Shown here: positions 34,384 through 42,040 of the stretch, piece by piece
How the letters are laid out: every line of letters starts with the position of its first letter
Numbering within the stretch: position 1 is the first letter of the stretch
Source: JALCLA01 sp965653565
Lineage (GTDB): Bacteria > Pseudomonadota > Gammaproteobacteria > Xanthomonadales > Xanthomonadaceae
Assembly (NCBI GenBank): GCA_965653565.1
Contig: CBFHAI010000019.1
Span: 10,773-74,772, forward strand
Reading direction: 5' to 3'
Length of the DNA stretch: 64,000 nt
Made by a program: the position numbers and the translations under genes
Notes under the pieces: model-generated
Told to the model about the DNA's origin: nothing
What the model saw: the letters and a program-made list of their open reading frames with translations, nothing else
Databases searched by the model: none

Positions 34384-36279
34384 TCAATCCAGGAACATTT
34401 CCGGTGCCGGCACCACGGTGACCAGGCTGTAGCCCGGTGCGCCGCCGGCCGCGGCCGTGAACGGACCGCCGAACACGGCGTTGCCGCCGCCGTTGCCGCC
34501 ATTGCCGCCGCAGGCGCCGCCTCCGCCGCCGGCCACGTTGGCGCTCGTGGCGCTGGCATCGGTGCCGCCGGCGCCGCCGTTGACCGAAACCAGCCCCGCA
34601 ACCGTCGGCGCCGCGGACGCGATCAGATGCACGATGCCGCCGCCTCCGCCGCCGCCACCGCCGGCTCCCTGCGTGCCGCCGTTGGCGTTGACACCGGGCG
34701 CGCCGCTGCCGCCGTCGGCGCGCAGCACGCCGCCGGCATCGATCGCGATGCTGCCTTTCGCTGCAAGGATCACGACACCACCGGCGCCGCCGCCGCCACC
34801 GGCGACATCGCCTGCGGTGGCGGGATTCGATCCATTGGCACCATTGGCATTGATGCTGCCGCCCATCGCCACGCGGATGTTGCCGCGCGCCGCGAGCATC
34901 AGCGCACCGCCGCCTTCGCCGCCGTTCGTGGTCGCGTTGCGATCGCCGGAGCCGCCGCCGAGGGTGGGCACGGAAAGAATCTGCGCCGCCTGCAATTTGG
35001 CCAGCGCGGTGCCGCCGGTGAGCGGCGCGGCTGCCGAGAGCGCGATACCCGGGTGCGCCGGTCCGTTGCCTGCATCCATCGCCGCCGTCGTCACCGTGAT
35101 CGAACCGCCGTTGTTGATCACGACATTGCCGGTGGCGCGCAAGGTCACGCCGCTCGGCACGACCAGCGCGCCACTGATCGTGATGTCGGTGAACTGCAGA
35201 TGCTGACGGCCGCCGAAGGCGTTGTAGCCGCCGTCGTAATTGAGCACGAGGCCCGCCGCACCGACCACCAGGGCGCCGGCCGAACCGTCGCCATACAAGG
35301 ACAGGCTGCCGCTCGGACCTTGCGGCCCGACGGCGCCCGCCGGGCCGACCGCACCCTGCGGCCCGGCCACTCCCTGGATGCCCTGCGGGCCGGGCGGACC
35401 GGCGATGCCTTGCGGACCGGCGGGGCCGGGAATGCCTTGCGGGCCGACCGGGCCGGCGACACCCTGCGGACCGATGTCGCCTTGCGGTCCTATCGGGCCC
35501 TGCAGCCCGATGGGGCCGATATTTCCCTGCGGTCCGATGGGACCGATATCTCCTTGCGGCCCGATCGGGCCGATGTCGCCTTGCGGGCCGACAGGTCCGG
35601 CGATTCCGGCCGGCCCTTGCGGCCCGACATCGCCCTGCGGTCCGAGCGGGCCGGCGATGCCTTGCGGACCGGCCGGACCGATGTCGCCTTGCGGCCCGAT
35701 CGGGCCGGCCACGCCCTGCGCGCCGACCGCACCGGCGGGACCTTGCGGCCCAACAGGCCCAACCGGACCGACCGTACCCGCCGGGCCTTGCGGCCCGATC
35801 GGCCCAACCGGACCTTGCGGTCCGAGCGCGCCCTGCGGTCCCGCAGCGCCGACGTTGCCCTGCGGCCCCGCCGGCCCAGGCACACCTTGCGGTCCGGCAT
35901 TGCCGTTCAATGCGAACAACGCGACCGGCGCCGCGGCGATCGGCTGGCGCGGCTGCAATGCGGTGCCGTCGACGCGGATCTCGAGCCAGCGCTGTTGCCC
36001 GGCGAAGGCGCCGGGAAAATTCAGATCGATCGTCACCAGGCCATCGTCCACCGGCCAATCGTCGGCGACGATCGTCGTGCCGACTTGCACGCCGCCGGTT
36101 TCGGCATCGAACAGCGCGAAGGCGAGATCGCGCGTGCCGGTGACGGGCTGGCCGTCGAACTGCAGCGTGCCCTGGTAGGTGAACGTCGGCAGTTGCGGCG
36201 CCGCGTGCACAGGCGCGTTCAACGCCAGTGCCAACGCCAGCGCGGCGGCGAGAGAAATCTTGCGTGTTTGCATCGTCAT
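34384..36279 (-). CDS. secreted collagen-like Gly-X-Y protein
   Basis: A 631-residue protein with a signal peptide (1-26, ending PVHA). A folded N-terminal domain follows (about 27-128), of the type often found before bacterial collagen-like tails (FTYQGTLQFDGQPV; IRVDGTALQPRQPIAAAPVALFALN split). Then come about 65 uninterrupted Gly-X-Y triplets (about 129-325, mostly GPQ, GPA, GPI, GDI) and a Gly-rich C-terminal region with repeated alternating strands (ARGNIRVAMGGSINANG) resembling a beta-helix. It should trimerise outside the cell. The start is at ATG 36277-36279, overlapping the upstream gene by 4 bases (ATGA); an ATG two codons later is also possible. Confidence 0.85.
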   Translation of the reverse strand: MTMQTRKISLAAALALALALNAPVHAAPQLPTFTYQGTLQFDGQPVTGTRDLAFALFDAETGGVQVGTTIVADDWPVDDGLVTIDLNFPGAFAGQQRWLEIRVDGTALQPRQPIAAAPVALFALNGNAGPQGVPGPAGPQGNVGAAGPQGALGPQGPVGPIGPQGPAGTVGPVGPVGPQGPAGAVGAQGVAGPIGPQGDIGPAGPQGIAGPLGPQGDVGPQGPAGIAGPVGPQGDIGPIGPQGDIGPIGPQGNIGPIGLQGPIGPQGDIGPQGVAGPVGPQGIPGPAGPQGIAGPPGPQGIQGVAGPQGAVGPAGAVGPQGPSGSLSLYGDGSAGALVVGAAGLVLNYDGGYNAFGGRQHLQFTDITISGALVVPSGVTLRATGNVVINNGGSITVTTAAMDAGNGPAHPGIALSAAAPLTGGTALAKLQAAQILSVPTLGGGSGDRNATTNGGEGGGALMLAARGNIRVAMGGSINANGANGSNPATAGDVAGGGGGAGGVVILAAKGSIAIDAGGVLRADGGSGAPGVNANGGTQGAGGGGGGGGGIVHLIASAAPTVAGLVSVNGGAGGTDASATSANVAGGGGGACGGNGGNGGGNAVFGGPFTAAAGGAPGYSLVTVVPAPEMFLD

Positions 36280-36638
36280 CGAGTCTCGAATCCATCGCGG
36301 AAAATCGCGTCGCCGACGGGCGCCGCGGGTTGCGGTTGCCAGAAGCCCGACGCCACGCGCTGCGTGCCGCCGGCCGAGGTGTCCACCGCGGCCTGGCCGA
36401 TGGTTCCGCTCAGCACATGACCGCCGCCGGCGGAGGTGCCGCCGCCACCGGCGACGACGTGGTGTTCGATCGAGTAGCCGTCGGCAGCGAAAGCGGCGCC
36501 GGCGGCGAACGCCAGCGCGCAAGCCAGCCACGCGCACCGCCGCACGCTGCGCCGGTGCGCGGCGAGCGCAGGCGATCGTGCTGAATCCGCCGTTGAATCG
36601 GCATCCGATCGGGTGCCGTCGACACGCGCCATCCTCAT
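36276..36638 (-). CDS. small secreted protein with C-terminal FRDGFE tag
   Basis: A 120-residue protein with an Arg-rich N-terminus, a signal-peptide-like helix (about 35-51, ACALAFAAGAAFA) and a short Gly/Ser-rich mature part (HHVVAGGGGTSAGGGHVLSG, then IGQAAVDTSAGGT) that resembles one unit of a beta-solenoid. It ends AIFRDGFETR. Overlap with the collagen-like gene (ATGA) indicates joint expression. The role is unknown; a surface partner or assembly factor of the collagen-like protein is possible. Confidence 0.7.
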   Translation of the reverse strand: MRMARVDGTRSDADSTADSARSPALAAHRRSVRRCAWLACALAFAAGAAFAADGYSIEHHVVAGGGGTSAGGGHVLSGTIGQAAVDTSAGGTQRVASGFWQPQPAAPVGDAIFRDGFETR

Positions 36639-36710
36639 GCTTCCCCGCGTCGTCCTGACTTGAGTGCCCGCTGGCGGCGAGTCTTGTTCAGTGCGCAGCG
36701 CCGCACCTGT

Positions 36711-36768
36711 GACAGCGATCGCTGTCCGCGCGCTTCGGTGGCGAAGCGCGCAATTAATGCAAACCGGA
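36711..36768 (-). promoter_or_regulatory. palindrome, hairpin and shared motif upstream of the collagen-like operon
   Basis: Three elements lie side by side: a perfect 16-bp palindrome GACAGCGATCGCTGTC (36711-36726), a 10-bp perfect stem with a GTGG loop (36728-36751), and the motif GGTTTGCATTAATTGCGCG read on the minus strand (36748-36766). The hairpin may terminate the upstream lipoprotein gene; the palindrome and motif look like operator and promoter parts for the 36638 gene. Confidence 0.5.
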
Positions 36769-36788
36769 AAGTCGGACGCGGCGTGGCG

Positions 36789-37778
36789 TCAATCGATCCG
36801 CGCCACCGCCGCCGTGCGCGGCTCCAGGATCATGCGCTCGCGCGAGTAGTCGAAGATCACGTTGTAGCGACGCAGGAATTTCGCGCCGAGGCGACCATTC
36901 TGTCCGGTGTCGATCACTTCGCGGCCGATCGCGTATTGCGCGGGAATTTCCTTGGCCGACGTTGCGCCGAAGCCCAGATCGACCGACGTGCCCGAATGAT
37001 ATTCGGCCAGGCCGCCGACGAAGCAGGCGCTGTCGCGCTCGCCCTTCTCCGGCACCACGATCGACGGATGCGTGCCCGGAAACAGGCTCAGATCGATGCC
37101 GGCACCGCTGTCGACATGCAATCGCGCGGCATACGCCTCACCCTGCGGCGGTTGCACCTGTACCTGCGCGAACGGCTGGCGGCCGCTGATATCGACCGCG
37201 ACGATTTCTCCGTCGCCGCGGTAGTCGAAGGTTTCCGGATCGTGCAGCACGACTTCGCGCCGGTCGTAATTCACTTCGACCACATAGCGATGGAACAACT
37301 CATGGCCGATCACGCCGGTGAACGGCGGCGGCGGGATGTCGCTGCGGCACAGGACGGTATCGAGCGGAATCGCCAGCGCGGTCTGCTGCAGCAGCGAAAT
37401 CGGACCGAAGTCGATATCGAGGTTTTCCTGCGGCGCGCCGAACGGCGCCGACAGATCGCCCTCGGCGCCGAGCCGATGCGCATCGCTCATGTCCAGGCCG
37501 AGCGATTCGGTTTTCGGACCGGTGAGCAGCGCCAACATCGAGGCACCGGTGTCGAGCACGAAATCCACCGGCTCGCTGCCGTTGATGCTGGCAGGCACCA
37601 CGATCCAGCCATCGGCATCGCGGAACGGCAGCGTCATCGGCAAGGCGCGATCGAGTTTCGCCTCGGTGCCGTTGTTGGCGAAATACAGCTGCGTCAGCTC
37701 GATCTGGCTGCAGGCGCCGAGGCAAACGCAGGACAAGGCCAGCGCCAGGAGGCGCGGGACGAAAGACGGCGACAACAT
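36789..37778 (-). CDS. retropepsin-like aspartic protease, predicted lipoprotein
   Basis: A 329-residue protein with a lipoprotein signal (lipobox LGAC, Cys at about 23). Two aspartic-protease-like half-sites are visible: FVLDTGAS (about 73-80) and LHVDSGAG (about 222-229), so it looks like an internally duplicated pepsin/retropepsin fold in which both half-sites keep Asp-[T/S]-Gly. Substrate unknown. It is expected to act at the periplasmic face of a membrane. A 26-bp near-palindrome lies 41 bases upstream of the start. Confidence 0.8.
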   Translation of the reverse strand: MLSPSFVPRLLALALSCVCLGACSQIELTQLYFANNGTEAKLDRALPMTLPFRDADGWIVVPASINGSEPVDFVLDTGASMLALLTGPKTESLGLDMSDAHRLGAEGDLSAPFGAPQENLDIDFGPISLLQQTALAIPLDTVLCRSDIPPPPFTGVIGHELFHRYVVEVNYDRREVVLHDPETFDYRGDGEIVAVDISGRQPFAQVQVQPPQGEAYAARLHVDSGAGIDLSLFPGTHPSIVVPEKGERDSACFVGGLAEYHSGTSVDLGFGATSAKEIPAQYAIGREVIDTGQNGRLGAKFLRRYNVIFDYSRERMILEPRTAAVARID

Positions 37779-38119
37779 TCGGAAGCTCCATCGGAGGTGC
37801 GCGGCAGATTGCCGCTGTGTTGAAAATTACGCGTAGTTTTCAACCGACACAACCCAACCGATGGCATACCGGTGCGAAGGAATCGTGGCAACGTAGTTGT
37901 GCCACGAAACGTCTCATGCGGGAGCGAAATCATCGATATCGGCTACGCTTCGCCCCGGCGTGACCGTGTCGCAGCCGCCGCTGGATGAAGCGGCTGCACC
38001 GCGCAGTCCGGGGCAGAGATGGCTGCGTAGCGTGCAGTGCCGGATTCCAACTCACTGCATCCAGGCTACGAGGCAGGCGTTGTGCTGCGCCGATGTTCCG
38101 ACCATCGATCGAGAAGCCG
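37779..38119. other. 341-bp divergent intergenic region
   Basis: Lies between the minus-strand lipoprotein and the plus-strand PIN gene. It contains the operator-like palindrome at 37819-37844. The remainder has no recognisable gene; a short in-frame extension of the PIN gene runs back to 37985 but lacks coding features. Confidence 0.5.
37819..37844. promoter_or_regulatory. 26-bp near-perfect palindrome upstream of the lipoprotein protease
   Basis: Arms GTTGAAAA (37819-37826) and TTTTCAAC (37837-37844) are perfect complements, and the centre contains ACGCGT; 24 of 26 positions are symmetric. It is AT-rich within GC-rich surroundings and lies 41-66 bases before the start codon of the lipoprotein gene, as expected for a repressor operator overlapping a promoter. 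Confidence 0.6.
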
Positions 38120-38563
38120 ATGACTCAACCGATGCCCTTCCGCGTCGTGCTCGACACCAACGCCGCGCTCGATCTGCTGCACTTCGGCGATCCGCGCTGT
38201 GCGCCGCTGCGTGCGAAGTTCGCGTGCGGCGAGTGGCTCGCGGTTACCGACGCGCCCTGTCGCGCCGAGTGGCTGCGCGTGCTCGGTTACCCGGCGCTGG
38301 CGCTCGATGTGGATCGGCAGGCGGCGCTCGTCGCGGCGTTCGACACGCTCGCGAACATCGTCGCGATGCGGCGAGACGACGTGAAAAAGCTGCCCCGCTG
38401 CGCCGACAGCGACGACCAGAAATTCCTCGAACTGGCGGCCCGCAGCGGCGCGATCGCGCTGGTGACGCGCGATGCCCAATTGCTGCGCTGGTCGCGCCGC
38501 ACGCAGCGCGATTTCGGCTTTGCCATCGTGACGCCGGAGCAGGTGTCCGGCGTTGCACGCTAG
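38120..38563 (+). CDS. PIN-domain protein, putative toxin component
   Basis: A 147-residue PIN-fold ribonuclease candidate of the COG1569 type. It starts FRVVLDTNAALDLL with the first acidic metal ligand D12, followed by conserved acidic positions in CRAEWLRVLG and CADSDDQKFLELAARSGA, and VTRDAQLL near the C-terminus. The ATG at 38120 has GAGAAG as ribosome-binding site; an earlier ATG at 38093 is possible. No antitoxin gene is adjacent, so it is an orphan or its partner is encoded elsewhere. Confidence 0.78.
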   Translation: MTQPMPFRVVLDTNAALDLLHFGDPRCAPLRAKFACGEWLAVTDAPCRAEWLRVLGYPALALDVDRQAALVAAFDTLANIVAMRRDDVKKLPRCADSDDQKFLELAARSGAIALVTRDAQLLRWSRRTQRDFGFAIVTPEQVSGVAR

Positions 38564-38569
38564 CGCGGC

Positions 38570-39934
38570 TTACTGCTGCGACGCGCCGAACGTATCCCAC
38601 TCGGCACGTTTCCAGGCCGGCGTGACGAGCGCGGTGTCGAGCACCGGGAATTGCAGCTCCTGTTCTTCGTCGTAGCGCTGCATGCGCCACAGCACGGTGG
38701 CGCGATCGGGCTGCACCGCGATCACCTTGCCTTCGCCATCGAGTTCGTCGGCATCGCCGCTGAAATCGTCGCCCACCATCAGGCCATGCGCACTGCCCTG
38801 ATCGATCGTGAGTTCGAACCAGGTGTAGCCTTCGGCATCCCAGAACAGGCGCTCGCGCGGCTGGCCCACACCGATCACCTTGGCGCGCAGCGCGGCGCTG
38901 GTGTCGAGGTGACACGAGGTCGAACCTTCGCGGCGCGTCGCGACGCGCAGGCCGACGGTCGGCAGCGCGACGGCGTCCTTCGGCGAGAAGCGCGAGATGC
39001 CATAAGTGGCGATCGCGGTTTCGGGTTTGACTTCGGTGATCTGCGCAAACACGGCTTCGTCCGGCGGCAGGCCGTAGGCGTCCATGCCGACGTACAGGCC
39101 ATGATTGGCGCCGCGATCGAGCAGCAGCTTCACTTCGGCGCGCTGGTGCGACCACTTCAAAGTCTCGTTGGTGTCGAGCACTTCGACCACGCGCGCTTCG
39201 ATCGCATCGCGGCGCAACAGGCTGGTGAGTTCGACCGGATGCTTCGACGAGAACGGGTCGAGCAGCGAGAACGTACGGAACGAATCGTCATCGCTGGCGG
39301 GAAGTTCGTTCGCCGGCACGCGCCACGCGGTGGCGTACAACTCGAGCGGTCCGTCGCCGTCCCAGCCTTTGGCGGCCATCAGCAACGCGTCCGAATCGAC
39401 CAGCAGATCGCCGCTGCCGAACGGCACCACCAGCAACTTCATCGCTTCCGGATCGTCGGCTTCGATCGCAGCCACCGGCGCCTTGGCGTCGGTGGCGGGG
39501 GCGGCGAGCATCGCTTCGATCTCGGCGGCTTCCAGTCCCATGCCTTCGGCGTACTCGGCAAGCGCCGCGTCGCTCAGGCTGGCCAGATCGGCGGCGCCGC
39601 CTTCGATCTTCAGCAGCAGCCAGTTGCCGTCGCGCCGATAGCGGCCCAACGAGGCCACGCGCATCGGCGCAGGCGCGAATTCGGGGTCGAGCAACATGGC
39701 GGCGCGGCCGTCCGGCGCGAACAGGAATTCGCCGCCCGGACTCTGATAGGTGAGCCCGGACGCCTTCGGGCCACGCACCTGTTCGATCACGGCCTCGGCC
39801 TCCGACCACGGGCGCATCCGGTACTCGTAGTCCTCGCCTTCGTCGTGGACCCCGGTCGACGATGCCATCGCCGACCCGCCGGCGCCGAACGCCAGCAGCA
39901 ATGCCCAAACTGTCACTCGTCCGATGCGGCGCAT
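38570..39934 (-). CDS. secreted protein of unknown function
   Basis: A 454-residue protein with a clear signal peptide (MRRIGRVTVWALLLAFGAGG, cleavage near AMA-SS). The mature part is acidic. It contains a repeated theme of a regulatory-protein-like beta barrel: VKLLLDRGANHGLYVGMDAY (about 265-284) and FELTIDQGSAHGLMVGDDFSG (about 373-393) are internal repeats. This 'xxDxGxxHGLxVGxD' pattern resembles domains of MreC- and FlgT-like proteins, but the match is weak. No family is recognised. It converges with the PIN gene, 6 bases apart. Confidence 0.7.
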   Translation of the reverse strand: MRRIGRVTVWALLLAFGAGGSAMASSTGVHDEGEDYEYRMRPWSEAEAVIEQVRGPKASGLTYQSPGGEFLFAPDGRAAMLLDPEFAPAPMRVASLGRYRRDGNWLLLKIEGGAADLASLSDAALAEYAEGMGLEAAEIEAMLAAPATDAKAPVAAIEADDPEAMKLLVVPFGSGDLLVDSDALLMAAKGWDGDGPLELYATAWRVPANELPASDDDSFRTFSLLDPFSSKHPVELTSLLRRDAIEARVVEVLDTNETLKWSHQRAEVKLLLDRGANHGLYVGMDAYGLPPDEAVFAQITEVKPETAIATYGISRFSPKDAVALPTVGLRVATRREGSTSCHLDTSAALRAKVIGVGQPRERLFWDAEGYTWFELTIDQGSAHGLMVGDDFSGDADELDGEGKVIAVQPDRATVLWRMQRYDEEQELQFPVLDTALVTPAWKRAEWDTFGASQQ

Positions 39935-40188
39935 GGCGATCCTTGTTCGCGTGGTGTGCAGCGCCGTTATGCCTGAAGCGGGCCGCAGCCGTCCAGAAGC
40001 ACCTCACCCGAGGGTCACGCGAATCGAATCCGGGCCGCGCCGCCGGTGCGCCGGCGTGATGCCCTGCAGTTTCGAAGGCTCGATGCCATCGGCCATCGTC
40101 GAGCGCGTCAGGCCTTGCGCGAGGTGCCTTTGAAGATCGTTTCACATCGGTTCGCCAAGCTGGGCGTCGGTCCATTCGGCGCATCTCG

Positions 40189-41316
40189 ATGACAATCAAA
40201 CCTGCTTTCTTCTTTTTCGCCGCGCTGGCCACCGCAGCGCTGGCGGCGGCGGATATTCCCACGCCGACGCCGGCGCCCAGGGTGCTGATGGTGCTCAGCT
40301 CGGAAGGCCGCGATGGCGGCAAAACGCGGCCCGGCTTCGAGATGGACGAGCTGGCGCAGGCCTGGGCGATCGTGCGCGACAGCGGCATCGATGTGGTGCT
40401 TGCCAGTCCCAGCGGCGGCGCGGTGCATGCCGATGCCTACGACCCGAAGGATCCCGCGAACCTGCGTTTCCTGGCCGACGAGAAGGCGCGCGCGATGCTG
40501 GACGCCACGCACCGCATCGACGCCATCGATGCGAAGCAGTTCGATGCGGTGTTCGTCATCGGCGGCAAGGGTGCGATGTTCGATCTGGCGGTCGATGCCG
40601 AACTGGCGCAATTGCTCGCGCAGGTGCACGACGCGGGCGGTATCGTGGCCGCGGTTTGTCACGGCAGCGCCGCGCTGGCCGGCGTGCGATTGGCGAACGG
40701 CGAGTGGCTGGTGAAGGATCGGCGCGTGACCGGCTTCACCGGCGAAGAGGAAGCGGTGTTCGGCAAGCAATGGTCCGCCGAATTTCCGTTCGAAATCGAA
40801 GGCGCGATGCGCGAGCGCGGAGCACGGTGGAGCGAAGCGCCGCTGATGATGCCGAACCTCGCCGTCGACGACCGCCTGATCACGGGACAAAACCCCTACT
40901 CGACCGGCGCGGTGGCCGATGCACTGGTGCGGTCGCTGGGTCGCACGCCTGCGCCACGCGAAGCGCGGCGCGACGAGGCGAGCCTGGCGCTGTTGCAGCG
41001 CGCCGTCGCGGGCGAAATGCAGCAGGCGCGTGCCGAGCTGGCCGCCGAGCCGTCGCGCTTCCAGCCTGAGCTCATCGGTATAGTCGGGCACTACCAATTG
41101 CAGGTGGCTTCGAATCCCGGGCAGGTGACGCAGGCTTTGGCAGCGATGGAGCTGGCCACGCCGCACTTCGCCGCCGCCGAACTGAAAGTCAGCCGTGCCG
41201 AAGCGCACTTCCGGTTGGGAGAACTGGCCGCCGCACGCACCCTGCTCGACGAAGTGCTGGCGGCGCAACCCGCACTGCCTGCCGCGCTCGCGCTGAACGA
41301 ACGAATGACCCGATGA
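40189..41316 (+). CDS. DJ-1/PfpI family protein with C-terminal TPR-like region
   Basis: A 375-residue protein with a signal peptide (about 1-21). The DJ-1/PfpI domain spans about 31-255, with E51 and the nucleophile elbow AVCHGS (C157-H158), matching class I glutamine amidotransferase-like hydrolases/chaperones such as YhbO or Hsp31-like proteins. About 100 residues of TPR-like helices follow (ELKVSRAEAHFRLGELAAAR). Export would be unusual for this family. It is followed by a response regulator one base after its stop codon, suggesting a three-gene operon with the two-component pair. Confidence 0.8.
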   Translation: MTIKPAFFFFAALATAALAAADIPTPTPAPRVLMVLSSEGRDGGKTRPGFEMDELAQAWAIVRDSGIDVVLASPSGGAVHADAYDPKDPANLRFLADEKARAMLDATHRIDAIDAKQFDAVFVIGGKGAMFDLAVDAELAQLLAQVHDAGGIVAAVCHGSAALAGVRLANGEWLVKDRRVTGFTGEEEAVFGKQWSAEFPFEIEGAMRERGARWSEAPLMMPNLAVDDRLITGQNPYSTGAVADALVRSLGRTPAPREARRDEASLALLQRAVAGEMQQARAELAAEPSRFQPELIGIVGHYQLQVASNPGQVTQALAAMELATPHFAAAELKVSRAEAHFRLGELAAARTLLDEVLAAQPALPAALALNERMTR

Positions 41317-41317
41317 A

Positions 41318-42040
41318 ATGCCCGTCAATCCGCTGAGAATCCTGCTGGTGGAAGACAGCGAGCCGTTGCAGGCGGCGTTGGCGACGCTGTTCGAAGCGCA
41401 AGGACATCATCTGGATTTCGCCGCCGACGGTCGCCACGGGCTGCAGCTCGCGTTGGCGCAACCGCCCGATGTGCTCGTGCTCGATCTGGGCCTACCCGGC
41501 ATGGATGGCCTGCGCGTCTGCACCGAGTTGCGCGCGCGCGCCGATCGCCATGTGCCGATTCTCATGCTGACGGCGCGCGACACCGTGCAGGACAAGCTGC
41601 AGGGTTTCGCGGCCGGCGCCGACGATTATCTCGTAAAGCCATTCTCCGGTGACGAATTGCTGGCGCGCTGCGTGGCGTTGTCGCGCCGGCATCGCGTCGG
41701 CGCGTCGCACGAATTGCGCATCGGATCGCTGGTGCTCGATCGTCGCAGCCATGCCGCGCGGCGCGGCGAGCGAACCCTGATGTTGAACCAGACCGCAAGA
41801 CAGATTCTCGTTGCCCTGGCCGAAGCGCATCCGCGTCCGCTCACCCGCTCGGAAATCGTGCGGCAGTTGTGGGGCGACGAGGCGCCGCCGTCCGATCCGT
41901 TGCGCACGCACCTGTACTACTTGCGCCGCGAGCTGGATCCGCCCGGCGCGAAACCGATGCTGGTCACCGTGCATGGCGTCGGATTCCGATTGGAACCGGA
42001 CGCATGGATCCGCCGCGCCGGCTGCAGCGCCGCTTGCTGA
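41318..42040 (+). CDS. OmpR-family response regulator
   Basis: A 240-residue regulator with a receiver domain (acidic pair E12/D13, phospho-acceptor D56, K107 in LVKPF) and a winged-helix DNA-binding domain (about 130-232; RTHLYYLRRELDPPG, MLVTVHGVGFRLE). The ATG follows the stop of the DJ-1 gene by one base, and its own 3' end overlaps the histidine kinase by 37 bases. The pair is expected to respond to an envelope signal. Confidence 0.92.
   Translation: MPVNPLRILLVEDSEPLQAALATLFEAQGHHLDFAADGRHGLQLALAQPPDVLVLDLGLPGMDGLRVCTELRARADRHVPILMLTARDTVQDKLQGFAAGADDYLVKPFSGDELLARCVALSRRHRVGASHELRIGSLVLDRRSHAARRGERTLMLNQTARQILVALAEAHPRPLTRSEIVRQLWGDEAPPSDPLRTHLYYLRRELDPPGAKPMLVTVHGVGFRLEPDAWIRRAGCSAAC

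Noticed and set aside
35300..35900. Regular short repeats that could be taken for a CRISPR array
   Set aside because: The period is 9 or 18 bases in one reading frame and encodes Gly-X-Y triplets; there are no unique spacers of CRISPR length and no cas genes.
34270..36420. Plus-strand frames opposite the collagen-like gene, including a Gly-Pro-Cys-rich one
   Set aside because: They are read-outs of the reverse complement of GGN-CCN triplet repeats; the minus strand has a signal peptide and true Gly-X-Y register.
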